From: Selaginella tamariscina
Lineage: Eukaryota > Streptophyta > Lycopodiopsida > Selaginellales > Selaginellaceae
DNA length: 64,000 nucleotides
Assembly (NCBI GenBank): GCA_003024785.1
Contig: PUQB01000059.1
Coordinates: forward strand, 441,853-505,852
Direction: 5' to 3'
In this document: one piece after another, positions 25,638 through 38,010 of the stretch
Numbering within the stretch: the stretch's first letter is position 1
Layout of the letters: each line of letters starts with the position of its first letter
Position numbers and translations under genes: made by a program
Notes under the pieces: generated by a model
What the model was told of the DNA's origin: nothing
The model's input: only the letters and a program-made list of their open reading frames with translations
The model's database searches: none

Positions 25638-25866
25638 ACTCCTATGTGTGTATACGTGCAGTTTGCTGTATTATGCTACGAAGGTTTTTATTTTATTTGT
25701 TATATTGTTCACTTTGCTTTTTTTTTAATTAGTGAGTATCGATTACATTTATTTTTTATTTGAAATATAACAAAAAACATCACATATAACTACTATGACA
25801 TGTGATAACAAGATTAAAATATTTCAAGTATAAAATTGACTAATAATAATTTAAATCCTCTACTAA

Positions 25867-25868
<2 letters not shown>

Positions 25869-25916
<48 letters not shown>

Positions 25917-25932
25917 ATATATATATATATAA
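25869..25932. repeat. Second (CT)n(AT)n microsatellite
   Basis: About 18 CT units followed by AT units, repeating the architecture of the tract at 25542. Confidence 0.95.
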
Positions 25933-27883
25933 TTCATTAATGTGCACTCTAGATACACATATGCCTATATATATGTAACCATGTTTATATGATATATAGT
26001 AATATAATGTTTTCCTAATATATACTGGTATAGTCTTATTAAGATCAACATTATCGTGCTTGCTGGAGGTTAGTAAAACGTATTAAAGAATTTTGATTAT
26101 CATTATGGCCTAAGGCTTGCTTATATTAAACACGTTAGTATATGCTAATATAATCATAATTTTAATATTACATATCCATATAGAATTACTTAAAATACTT
26201 TAATTTTTGACCACAAGATTTTATTGTAATCACCATTGTTTAAATAAAATTTAAGACTGAAACAAAATCTAATAAAAATATGCAGTCCCATCCGTTCAAA
26301 TTCTTTCCTTACTAATTTAATAAGGAAAGCAAATCTAGATTTTCTTTCCTATAATTTAAAATATAAATTAAAGCAAAGCATAGATGATTTAAAAGATATT
26401 TGCGTATTAAAATAAGAGCATAGCTTGATGGTACACACACCTTTATGTGCACGTGCACGTAAGTGCGTGGTATAACTTTACGCATACAGTCGTGTGCCTT
26501 ATATGTGTCTATATATTCACTCATTCGTGCCTATAATATATGTATCTGCATGTATATATATATATAAAATAAAAGTTTTCTATGCACATCACACACATAT
26601 ACATACACATACATACCTACACAGGCGCGCACACACACACACAAATATGTGTGTGTGCAAAAGTTTTTGCAAAGTCTTTAATTGATACATCGTTTCTTAG
26701 AAAATGAGATACAATATGCCATTAAAATTTCATGTAATATTAAACTAAATACATTGTTGATTTAAATAAATTCATTCAAATAATTAAGAAATAAGTAAAC
26801 TGATTAAGGAGATTTAGTTGTCTAAATTATAAGATCATCGTATAGAGATTACTACTGTAAATATTATTATGTCATTATATAGCTACAGAGGTTATACGCG
26901 TCTTTATTTATCACATATATTTCCTTATTAAAAAGATTATGACATTAACAAACTATGTGCATACGGCTACGTATCCACACACACAAATATGTACATAATA
27001 TATACATTCATACATATGTATACATAGGTTGTTTAATATATGATTCACATAAAACATAAGAAACCTTAGGCGAAAGTTGAGTATGTACACACATACTGTG
27101 CTGTGTGTGTGTGTGTGTGTAACTGGTGGAGAAGCATAAAAAAGAATGCGTACACACCAACTGGCATACTCAAGGCCCAGTAAGCTAAAGAAAACACTAA
27201 TGGCTAATGTGTGCGTGAGGGCATCACGCGTGTGTGTCCTATACCGTTTTCTTTAACATGTCCAAGAATGCATAAGAAATAATTTAAACTTATAAAGCTT
27301 AAATTTAAACATTAAATTTATGATATGCATGTTTAAAGCATATTCTCATCAAAGTTTCGAGGATAATAAGTTTTAAATTGAGTGTAATATATATAATATA
27401 ACTTAAACTTTAGATGAATAATAAAGAAATTATTAATTATTATTTAAAGAACAATACTAAAATAGAATGAGTCTGACTCTACAAGAAATATCAAAATGTT
27501 TCCTTTAAAACAAAATTAAAAATTAAAAGTTGATAAATATACATGTTCACATGAGATAAAACTAAACCCATCATACTTTATTCTATCAAGAATAGTGCCC
27601 ATCTTTTTAATTATATATTTATAATGTTAAAAATAAATCAATCACTATCAAAACAACTATAAAATTATTGAGTGAGTGTCAGTGAGCCTATCAATGGCTA
27701 TAATAATTAATCTTCATCGTCAAACTTAAATGAATTTAGAGTTTAATTTATTCATATTAAAACTTTAAAATAGTAAGTCTCACAAATTGACTGCGTATAC
27801 ACAATACTACCGAAAAATAAATCATCATGTATACATGCCAAACAAAGTCAAAAACAATAATAATACACATCAAATAGTTTACT

Positions 27884-27929
27884 CCCCCCCCCCCCCCCCC
27901 CCCCCCCACACACACACACATATATATAT
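27884..27929. repeat. Poly-C tract with (CA)n and (TA)n tail
   Basis: About 24 consecutive C, then CA repeats, then TA repeats. Confidence 0.95.
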
Positions 27930-27994
27930 GCCTTAGAATATAATCTCACATTCTATAATACGTCAATAAATTACCTTACACTACTCATTTTTAA

Positions 27995-28251
27995 TTAATC
28001 AGACTCCTTTGCGACTCCAGCAAAGCAACCTTCCTATAAAAATAATAAAAAACCAAAACAATAGTGTTAAAATATAATAATAAAAAAATTAAATAATTTT
28101 TTAAAGAAATATACCTCTGAACAGTTCACAATACCAAATTCAAGACCATCAACAAGAGCCCTGAAGCTAGCTTCCACAATCGACGTATGTGCACCAACCT
28201 TAAACATAGACAAGCACTATAAACTACAATTATACCTGTATATATTCTGAG

Positions 28252-28282
<31 letters not shown>

Positions 28283-31200
28283 TATCATGTATGTATATAT
28301 AATTATGTGTATACCTATTTGTCTGTGGATGTAACCACACACTCTCTCTCACACACACGCACATGCACACACAAACTCACTGTTGTCCATTTGTTGCCAC
28401 ATGCATCGGGTGAAGTCCACGGTAACTCGTGTTTGTAGAGAGTGTTCCCTTGTGAGCTGTAGATGGCTCTATCAAATGAACGTGATAATCTGCTAGTTCC
28501 ACTTGTTTAAGTTGTGGATAATGCGTTTCTAATGCACTCCTGCATGGATTAAAACAATAATTATTGTGTTAATAGTCATTATTCACTTTATAGAACTATA
28601 AACAGACCGTAAAGCGTGGCTTAGAGCATCAACTGGTCCAATACCTTCTGCTGCACTTACCTGAAAAGTTCGACAATCAAACAAAATCCACACAGACACT
28701 ATGGAATGACCATATAGAATCTCTTGGTATATTATGTGCATATATATAACGCACCAATCGATATATATATTTATAATTGCATGTATGAACTTACTTGACT
28801 TTTACCACCAACAGAAAGTTTAACCATGGCTTGATTAACTTGACTATCACTTCCACACCACGCAAGCCAGTTATCATCCTGGTTTCTATTCTCGTTGTCA
28901 CGTGGCACTCCACGGTTACTGGAAAGCACGGTAAACTCCAACACTCGAAACCTGCATTATCGATGTAATTAACAACGTGATTAAGATAATCATAACATTA
29001 TAAGATAATACTGTATTAAGATAGTGATTTCAATAATACAATATTGTAATTAAACCTTACGGTTGTTTGTAACGCTTCCCCTTTCTCACAATGAGCATGT
29101 CTACCGAGGCACCAGCATTTTCAAATGCACAACCCTACAATATATATTGTCAAAAGTTCAATAAATTTTTTGTTACTGTTACTAACATGGGAACATATAA
29201 TCCCAGTATAAATATATTATACACATAAATCTCTCTCTCTCTCTCTCATACACACACATGTAAATATATAATGTACATACCTCCCTCTCCATACGTTTTA
29301 TATGTGCAAGCACACTCCCAGCAACGTCCTTATCCAAAACGAGACCTGCCCTTTCTGCCTGTATGTAAATGAACAATAAGCAAATCAACATGTACATGCA
29401 TAATTATACGTGTGTGTATGATATAGTATAGTTTTACATACCTTATCAAGTATATTGCCTTTGCCAGAAAGCTCACTAACTACTGAGTGCATAGCGTTCC
29501 CAACGATAGTAGGATCCATATGATTGTAGCTTTCAGGCATCTGTAGAAGTAGTACATAGTGTAGTATGCTTAAATAATATTTAAATACTATAATAAATAA
29601 TGATAATAATATACACACACATACATAATTATGTACCTTTCGAATAGCAGCAACATGTATACCACCTTTATGTGCAAATGCTGCTGATCCAACATAAGCT
29701 TGTGTTGGTAAAAGTGGCTGTTTTGTAATCTCTGCCACTGTGTATGATAAATTGCAGAGTTTTGCTAATGACTCTGGGGGTATGCATTTAACACCAAGTT
29801 TAACTTGTAAACCTCCAATCACACTTATCTGGAAAATATAATCCGCTTAATGTCACAAAAATGTTATAATTAACAAGTTCATAATAATAACTTCACACAC
29901 ACACACAAGACAGTAATATGCAGTTTTTACACTAATTTCGTTAAGTAATAAACCGTATGCCGACCATTGTTATGTGAATATATTTACAGCTTTTTTTATT
30001 TGATAGTAATAAGAAATAGTATTATTATTGTAATATCGTACCAGATTTGCATTTCCCGTACGCTCTCCGTATCCATTAACACAGCCTTGAACAACAGATG
30101 CGCCACCTCTTACAGCTGCTAAAGAATTTGCAACTGCGAGCTCCGTATCGTTGTGTGTATGTATGCCTATCTGTACATGTGGCCATGGCCTAATCTCTTC
30201 TTTAACAGTTCTTGTCACTTCCTATATTATTCAATTAGTTAAGTAACAAACAAAACGTTATACATTGCTATAATAATCTATATAACAAAGTTTAGGAAAG
30301 AAATATGAGCTAATATATTATATTAAAACTATTACTAATTGCATCGTACATGTTAATATATACCTTATGTTGTATATAATATGTACTCATATACGTAATT
30401 TATATGACTATTCTTATATTACCTCGACTATCCAAGGCATGGTACCTCCATTGGTATCACAGAGCACAACAACATCCACTCCTGCTTTTGCAGCTGCTTT
30501 TAGACATTCCAGGAATATTCTCTATGAAACATCATCCTTAGCGCAATTTTATATAGGTATGTTTGAATCAAAATGCATATGTTTATATTCGACTGTACAT
30601 ATCGTACTAGTGGTTTTAGTCACACACAGACACACAAATGCATACGTACTCGTTAGCAGCAAAACCGTCAAAGAAATGCTCAGCATCTAGCATTACCTCC
30701 TTACTTCGAATCTGTCACCGTTCTTATAAAAGAAAATTAAAAGATAAAATGAAGAATATATTAAGGAAAACAAAGAAAACTCTAGGAAAATAAAAACGAC
30801 TATTACCTTGAAATAAGAAACAGACTCAGAAATCATGTTTAAGTTTTCCTCCAGTGTTGTTTCTAATACTCTATGAACCTGTGCATCCCAAGCCTAAAAT
30901 ACCAAAAGCAGTCTTAAGCAGATATAAGTAACTAATGAATACTACTATAGATTTTGAAATGAACCTTTGCTACTAGTGTAATGACATCGGCCTCACTTGA
31001 CAGTAAAGCTTGCAAGTTTGCATCCTGTATTGGAATAAACAAACAATAAATAATGGGAATTCAGAAGCTCTGAATTAAAATAAGCCTATTATATAAATCA
31101 TCAGTATAAATGTATGTGCATGAATATATACGCCAACTAAGAACTCTCTCTCTCTCTCTCTCTCCGTACGTGTACCTTGTGTATGTGTGTGTGTGATAAT

Positions 31201-32516
31201 CATAACGTATACCTCTGCACAAGTTACATTTTTTCGTCGAGTAGAACCAAAAGCAGCAAGTTTTGTTATAGATTGCTGGTTGAGAACTTCTTCTTTGCAA
31301 AGTTTAAAGAACTCGGCATCCTTTGGATTCGAACCGGGCCATCCTCCTTCAATATAGTCTACACCTGCAATAATATTAATCATATTAGAACATAACACAG
31401 ATGATTAAGTATAGCCAAATGCATAACAAACGCTTAACGGATGTAAAAGCTGGTACATATAAACTGTAAGTTGAGACACACACGCATGCACAGAGCATAT
31501 CTCACCTATCTCCGTTAAAGCTTTAGCAATTTTCAATTTGTCACTTAGAGTCAAGGAGATCCCTACCATCTGTTAAATAGAAAACAAAATAGCCCTCAAA
31601 TAAATAAACATATGTATGTATATAACGTATAATATATTGGAAGTACATTGACAATAATTTGTCGATAAAAAGAGACACTTATGAATAAAAAACAAACGCG
31701 CGTGCACAGACACACAGACCCACCCACACACACACACACCTGGGCACCATCTCTCAGTGTAGTATCATAAATCGAAACACTATTCTTCAAAGAGTCAATG
31801 GCAGTCGTAAGCACCTAAGAGAAATGACGTCAAGAACAAACTGAAGAAATACATATAAACTAAAAGTGTTACCTTCTCCGACACATGAGTCCCAACGGAA
31901 ACCGCACAAACAATCTTCCTGTTTAAAATTATCATCAAACAAAAATACTCTCTCTCTCTACTAGACAGTCATATATATCAATATAGCAACTTATATAAGA
32001 GATTATATCATCCACATCACATATGTCAAGTAGAAGGAACACACACATATATAAGTATGCATACTAAACCGGTACTTCAACATACATCTGTACAAGGTTG
32101 TCACGAAAAGAACAGATCTCTATGTACGTATACACACTACATAAATGTAGACTAAATAAATCACAGCCGCAAGAGAGTCGAGACATATCAACAGGTAAAA
32201 TTGCATATGCAGGAAGAAAGATATATTTTCACAAGAAAATCATCCAAATAAGCAAATTATACGGATTTTCATACAAATAAGCAAATTTTAGCAGATTTTC
32301 ACCACAAATTTCACCATATTTTCAGTAAAATACACAGATTTTTATCAGAAAACCACATTAAATTTCCACCAGAAAACACAAATTTCACACTGTAATCTAC
32401 ATCACACGCGCACACACAACACACAACACACACCTTCGCGTACGGACTTTGTTCGTAAATACGGGAAGAGCTTGAATATGGCGCCGTGGAAGCGCCATAA
32501 CCGAAGACGCATCCAT
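27995..32516 (-). CDS. Citramalate synthase of the bacterial CimA type (LeuA-related), plastid-targeted
   Basis: Members of this family condense acetyl-CoA with pyruvate to (R)-citramalate; related isopropylmalate synthases use 2-oxoisovalerate. I traced 19 exons: 32516-32434, 31918-31873, 31814-31740, 31569-31506, 31364-31213, 31024-30965, 30893-30807, 30711-30646, 30521-30423, 30221-30042, 29828-29637, 29540-29442, 29358-29281, 29134-29061, 28951-28795, 28660-28608, 28539-28381, 28198-28115, 28033-27995 (~615 residues). The first ~45 residues form an Arg/Ser-rich, acid-poor leader typical of a plastid transit peptide. Catalytic motifs are [34 protein letters not shown] (metal-binding His pair), [15 protein letters not shown] and [10 protein letters not shown]. 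The C-terminus keeps a LeuA-type allosteric domain ending [12 protein letters not shown]. Insertion of [10 protein letters not shown] and the GGIHVAAI motif fit CimA rather than plant IPMS/MAM. One frame break lies in exon 17 near a CT repeat. True substrate is not proven. Confidence 0.88.
28256..28282. repeat. (CA)n microsatellite in an intron
   Basis: About 13 CA units between exons 17 and 18 of the citramalate synthase gene. Confidence 0.95.
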
Positions 32517-32835
32517 CCCTAACCCGCACTGAAACCTAGAAACATTTCATCCGTGGGTTTAAGGTTTCTTCTATCAACGGCCTAGATTTGTCTTTTCGCC
32601 GTCCGTTCAAGCCCTTCAATGGCCAGATTGTGACAACGTATCTAAACCGTCGATCTTTTCGGCCGTTACAATCTACATTGGCATATATCCATTTTTATTT
32701 TAAATTTATTAATTATATTTATTAACATTTGAATCATTAAATTATATTCTTTATGGATAAGAAATATAATATTTTAAACAAGGATACTTTTATTATCTAT
32801 AATAAACATACAGATAAAACATTTAAATAATTATT

Positions 32836-34419
32836 CTAGCCTCCTAATTGATCATCAATAATGGATGCACCGAGTTGTGTAAGTGTATTTCCCGCTTGCC
32901 CAAACAGTGACGTTAGCGAGTATTGATCCATGGCCTTCACTTGGTACCAACTGTCCATTATCACGTTGTACTTGTCTGTCCCAGAAAACACAAGGTTTAT
33001 CTGTAATAAACAAATCTTTAAAATAATAAAATAAATTATTAAAATATTAATATTTGTACATATGCATATGCCCTGTATACATGCATTTAAGAAACTATAA
33101 GAAGAAGTGTGTGTGTGTGTGTGTGTGTGTGAAAGTTTACTATTCTCCCTCTCTGTCAAACCACCTCATCCATTACGAATACATTTGTATGTACATGAAA
33201 ATCTATCTTTCTCTATACTTCTCTTTCTGAACTTGCATATGTGTGTGTGTGTGGGTGTGTGTTATATGCTCTTACAGCAAATCTGCACGGATCTGAGCCT
33301 TTAACAGATGAAACTACAGCCGTGGGATCAGTGCAGGAACCTCCAACGTGTAACACGCACCTTCAAAGCATGAGTCGCTCTTTGGTCCCCCACATGCCAG
33401 GCAATTATCATCTTTCCTGTAATAAAAAATATAACAAATTAATGTAAAATTGAACTGTTAAATATATCATTGTTAAACTGATATATACCAAGATAAACTA
33501 ACAAGTGGCCTTTCTTGAGTTCAACAACTAGTGTATAGATTGGTATTCTCCCCTGCAAAAACATGCGTGGGCGTGTGTGTATACACCTCTCTATGTTGTG
33601 TGTGTAAACATAGATATGTATATTACATACCATAGGAATCAGGAAGTATCGAGGGGGTGTAATGACGGTTGGATTTCCTGCATATGCAACAACTGTAGCA
33701 TTACCAGGGAACTGCACAGTTAAAAAAACATTAATAAAACAATTAAAAAGGAAGAATTCAATATCACCTGTTAAATAGTCTCCCTTGCTACATAAATAAA
33801 ATAATATGTTGAGATATTATACAGAGGTTTGAAGAGCAAGGTAGCTGGCATTGTTAGTCCTTAACATAGATATCTGGTCCAATAGTGGCCTGAACACTGC
33901 AACAAGAGAGCCCGCTGGCATTTGCTGCATTACATATATAATTATATATCAGTATATTTTAAATCATACATTTATATAGTAAATTAATCCAGTTCTTTTG
34001 TTTTGCTAGAGAACATCTGCTTTCATTTTAATACCCATATTCCGTTCAGATGATACATTGTATTCTCATTTATATATCTAAGATATATGTTGATAATATA
34101 TATACACAGAAATGTACACGTAAACACAAAATGTATACAGATAGAAGCTTACACTGACGAGGCTATTGTCGCAAGGGGAGAGTTGAGCAGCATTAAGATT
34201 GGAATTGTTGTACCACACAGCGGCTCGACCACTGTACCCAACTGCAATGCTGATCGAATCCCTGCCGCCCAAATGCAGAAGTGGGCTGCACGGATTAAAC
34301 ACTGGATTTGTATCCCCGCCATGAACTGCTCGCACCAGGAACACAAGCACAAAAGCCGTCCACATTATAAGAACCCTAACCCTAAACTTCGTTTTGTTTA
34401 CCGTTACATAAGACGTCAT
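32836..34419 (-). CDS. Plant-specific secreted protein of unknown function
   Basis: Six exons: 34419-34153, 33924-33823, 33711-33631, 33552-33489, 33416-33276, 33000-32836, about 273 residues. The start has a hydrophobic signal segment (VLIMWTAFVLVFLV). It is followed by NPVFNPCSPLL, an N-glycosylation sequon region (NNSN) and LSPCDNSL. The middle contains LVAVFRPLLDQIS and YTLVVELKKGHL, then a Cys-rich block (CLACGGPKSDSC..CYTLEV). The end carries LVFSGTDKYNVIMDSWYQVK and YSLTSLFGQAGNTL. This order matches a conserved land-plant family of secreted, probably wall- or membrane-associated proteins with no known activity. Single-base frame breaks occur at the exon 4/5 join and near CCTGCACTG in exon 5. 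It is followed closely on the same strand by the citramalate synthase gene (320 bp between coding ends). Confidence 0.8.
33107..33130. repeat. (GT)n microsatellite in an intron
   Basis: About 12 GT units between exons 5 and 6 of the secreted-protein gene. Confidence 0.9.
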
Positions 34420-34519
34420 ATATAAGATTTTCCCTAAGTTTATTGTAAACTATATTAATAGAAACTGAGAGTAATTAGAACTGTTTTACAAGAGTAGTTT
34501 AGGACAATAGAAATGATTA

Positions 34520-35392
34520 CTACCAAGAATGTTTAGACTTGTTATACTCTAAATCCGTATTAACCACGTCGTCACTTGTTGGAGCAGTGCTACTACTAGG
34601 AGCACCATTTGCCACAGCAAGCTCGTGAAGCCATATCTGGTGCTTGAGAAACTTGACATATGTTATAGCCTCGTCCAACATTGATGCAGTGTCCATTTTT
34701 GTGCCGCCCGGAACCAGTTTCTGGAGTTCCTTGAATCTCTCGCTTATTCTTTTCCTCCTTAGTCTCGCAGCCACACTCTGTGGATCAGTTGAAAACTTGC
34801 AATTGCTACTGCATAAACCAATGCCCATTACATGTGTCTGTGTGCGCGTGCGTGCGTGTAGCATGCAGACATGCTTCAGAATGGAATTGGAACTTGAATT
34901 GCCGCTTATTATATATGTATATCATAAATACTGCACATGCACATACACGAGTGCAGACATGCAGAAACTTTGAACAATAAGCTAATTGTCACTCAAGAGG
35001 TTGTTAGCATAATTTCTACATTAATACTTGCATGTGCTCGTTTCCAAAGCAGAATTGTGCGTGTATATGTAGAGGGGAACAAAAATTCACATGTAGAGCC
35101 ACACATACCCAGCACTGTTGCCACGCTTGAGGTACTTGTGGTGACTATTAGATGTCGAGCAGCTCAGCTTTGCCATTTCTGTGGCAGTGTTACTAATGGG
35201 AGCTTGTAATGGTAAAGAGTACGAAGGTACATGCCGGAGGTTATTCAAAATCAACAGGAACTGTTGGAGAAGGCTGTACATATGTAGATGCATTCGTGGA
35301 AAGAATAGAAGAATTTACATCAGAGACTCGACCCAAGAACCGATTTGATCAGCTTCATGCAGAACATCTCTGAGTCCATCGAAGCAATCCAT
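34520..35392 (-). CDS. bHLH transcription factor, HECATE/INDEHISCENT-like (subfamily VIII)
   Basis: Two exons: 35392-35109 (ATG at 35392, [16 protein letters not shown]..) and 34808-34520, about 190 residues. Exon 2 carries the whole DNA-binding and dimerisation domain: [20 protein letters not shown] (atypical basic region), then [12 protein letters not shown], then [25 protein letters not shown] with [15 protein letters not shown] is the signature of plant subfamily VIIIb. The basic region has Ala and Leu where canonical E-box binders have His-Glu spacing, as in HECATE proteins, so DNA contacts probably rely on the partner. Exon 1 is Ser/Thr-rich and has two frame breaks (near codon 26 and around DFE), one consistent with a lost base. 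The tail after the helix is short and acidic. Confidence 0.85.
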
Positions 35393-35399
35393 ACTTGAA

Positions 35400-36300
35400 C
35401 TGTAGAACGACTAAAACATATAGGAGAGAAAGTAATACGGAATTACTTATAAAGATGCAAATTAATAAAATATTTGAAATGTATAAAAATAGAGAATAAT
35501 GTGGGATTCCCCAGATTCCTGGCTGTCTGAATGTTTTTGCTATAAGGAATCATCATTAACTCGCATATGATATGTCAATGTTTTGTTCAGTTTTCTCTTT
35601 CTCGGAATCTTTAACATTTCTGGCATGCCCCCATGAAGAAGCGCTATAAACGAGGATTTGAAAGTGACAGAGCTCCTAATAAACTACCACATTTGCTACA
35701 TCTCTATCATTCTATTTTTCTATAATACTGACGTAGACTATATGTGTATATGATGCACACGTATAGTGTGTGTACAGGTGTGTAGAATTGACATGGAACA
35801 GTGGGCTCTGGGTGGGTTGCAGGAAGCTCTTTACTCAAGAAGAAAAGATGGCAGATTTTGACGCTAACATGTGAATTGCCCAAGAGAGAACATGAAACAT
35901 GCTTTGGATCATTGTCTTAACAAATGACGTATGAAGTCTTTAACCTTTAGGGTTTTTTTGACGAGAATATACCATTGTCAAGCATATACTCCTCTCCGTT
36001 AGCCAACTTATCGTTTTGTATACATGTGAGTGAGCTTGGACAGGTTGGTGCTTTCTAAGTCTTTATGCCTTCGCAATAAGCGGTAAATTGTATGTCTCAT
36101 GCGCTTGGAAAGGGCATAATAAGAATACACAATTGACTATTATATATAATAATATAATATGGTATAATACATGTTAATGTGTTGCAGTCAAATTAACAGA
36201 ACAAGTATACATAATTGGGCGTATACAACACGCATAATGTGTCTTACAACATGCTTGTGGTTAAGAATCCCCATTCTCCACATGCCTTACCTAGCTCCGA
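35400..36300. other. Spacer with a copy of the GH17 upstream region (repeat A)
   Basis: Positions about 35965-36265 share CCATTGTCAA, TGTGAGTGAGCTTGGACA, TTCGCAAT, CCCATGCGCTTGG-like and ATACACAATTGACT motifs, in order, with 37640-37965, the DNA just upstream of the GH17 start. No GH17 coding sequence follows this copy. Confidence 0.7.
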
Positions 36301-36627
36301 AACGTAACTTCTTTGTTTGGATTGTAATATATATATACACGCGAAGAGGAGAGGGCCTTAACCTTGTGTAAACCGGTACGTGTTTAGTGTTTACGTCTAG
36401 TGGTCCAGCTCCTAGGACGAGCAGAGATAACCATACAACTTGGATAGCCCATCTGCCGACACTTGACGACCGATAATTCTTCGTACGATTGTTCCGTGTA
36501 CGAACGCAAAAGTTCAAAAACGGGGAATCCGTGGTTTATACCGAAGATGGTTCCTTGGAATGTATTGATAATTGATATTGTCAAGGATGAGGCTTCGTGA
36601 GAGGAGGTTCATGTGTGTGTATGTGTC

Positions 36628-37104
36628 ATGTACTCGTGAGTAAAATATTCTTTCAGGTAACACTAATATAGTATATTCCAGTATTTCAGGTATATAGTGT
36701 ATGTACACACACATTAAATATTATTCTTTTTACAGGAGGAGGTCCCAGACGGCTAAGAGTCTCTCCCAGACAGATACGCAGTAGCTAGAGATCGAAATTG
36801 CTATTTCTTGCGGTTGAGATATCTGGGGAGAGGAAGAAGAACATGGCACTCACATGGAAATACGCATCAACACCTGCGCTTGAAAGTTACACCGGCTAAA
36901 TAATATCACGTTTTATTGATGTACGTCTATACGTGTGTGTATATTATGCATGTAAATGTGTATATGCAAGTAATGCAGATTGATCAGCTATCTCGCGCTC
37001 TCTCTCTCTCTCTTGCACACACACGCACATGCACATTCAAATCTTTTGGGATATATATCACTATGTGCATAAATATGCTGGTTGGTATTATGTATGCATA
37101 GATA

Positions 37105-37105
<1 letters not shown>
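36628..37105 (+). repeat. Duplicated segment B (partner at 49242-49740)
   Basis: Shared landmarks in order: GTACTCGTGAG, CTTTCAGGTA, TTACAGGAGGAG, TGCGGTTGAGA, ATCTGGGGAG, TGGCACTCAC, CTAAATAATATC, GTACGTCTATACGTG, AAGTAATGCAG, TTGATCAGCT. Same orientation, diverged. Function unknown. Confidence 0.75.

Positions 37106-37151
<46 letters not shown>
37106..37151. repeat. (CA)22 microsatellite
   Basis: Uninterrupted CA dinucleotides after GATAT. Confidence 0.97.
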
Positions 37152-37154
<3 letters not shown>

Positions 37155-37499
37155 GTATAGTTTTAGCGCAAATGGCGGGTGTGGAAGAAAAAACTTTGGA
37201 CATGCGGGAGCCAGAGTAAAACTGGCAAGCATCTACAATATCACATTCAAGGTTACATGTATAACATACATACATTATACACACACAAATGTATGTGTGT
37301 TTATGTATATGTAAGATCTAGATATAGAAATTAAAGTATATACATGGCAAAGATGTATCAATGAGTGACTATGTTCAGGTCCTTTTTTTTAGACAGTTCA
37401 ATGACTTATATGAAAAATACAACTATTTGATTAGTGTCTATGTGTGTTTTTGTATGTCTGTTTGTGTTTATGTGCCTTACGCGCGCGCGTGCTTTGCAG

Positions 37500-37630
37500 G
37501 CCTAGACATTGTGACCACGTTGGCCTTTGCAGGGGCCGTTGGAGGTATTGATAGCGGAGCATTTGAAGAGGTGTTGGGTAAGGAGATGACAAAAACTACA
37601 CAAGAAGTCACTCCTGCCAACTCTTCGTAA
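37500..37630 (+). pseudogene. Isolated terminal-exon-like fragment, unrecognised
   Basis: A good acceptor (GCTTTGCAG) precedes an open stretch reading LDIVTTLAFAGAVGGIDSG, then AFEEVLGKEMTK, ending in TAA at 37628. Composition and splice context look like a genuine last exon. No matching upstream exons can be identified in the duplicated DNA before it, although a short open stretch starting MAGVEEKTLDM lies at 37171. It is probably a remnant of a gene disrupted by the local duplications. Confidence 0.4.
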
Positions 37631-37639
37631 GGTTTTGTA

Positions 37640-37965
37640 CGCCATTGTCAAAGTATATACTAGTAATCAATTTCTAGAAAGTTTAGACTCCGTATTTGAC
37701 ATTTACTTAGCCAACATGTGAGTGAGCTTGGACATGTTAGTGCTTTCTTAAGTGCCTTCGCAATTAGCAGTAATTGTATGTCCCATGCGCTTGGATGGCA
37801 CAATACACAATTGACTGAAATTTACAACAGTAAATATATACAATATGTAATGTGTTGCTTTTGAAACGTAATTGGGCGCTTTTGTTGTTTTCAATGTCTC
37901 TTAGAACATGTGACATCCTTGACAATTCGTAGATTCTATCCTACGTATACAACACGCACTGGATA
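37640..37965 (+). repeat. Repeat A', upstream of the GH17 gene
   Basis: Diverged direct copy of about 35965-36265. It ends about 45 bp before the GH17 ATG, so it includes the likely GH17 promoter. Confidence 0.7.
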
Positions 37966-38010
37966 GCCCCACATATAAATGACATGAACATTTCATAAAA
38001 TAGCTCATTA

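Larger units (their letters stand above)
23200..27990. other. Microsatellite-rich spacer without genes
   Basis: 4.8 kb of AT-rich DNA between the VAC14 promoter and the 3' end of the citramalate synthase gene. Open frames here are translations of (GT)n, (CT)n and (AT)n tracts and are not genes. Confidence 0.75.

Noticed and set aside
25458-25763. Open frame of 101 codons with a long Ser-Leu repeat
   Set aside because: It reads through the (CT)n tract; simple-repeat artefact.
27995-32516. Ordinary plant isopropylmalate synthase (IPMS/MAM)
   Set aside because: The motif set ([19 protein letters not shown]-terminal [12 protein letters not shown]) fits the CimA branch better, though substrate remains untested.
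34087-34425. 112-codon plus-strand frame
   Set aside because: Exact antisense of exon 1 of the secreted-protein gene, which has clear family motifs and splice sites.
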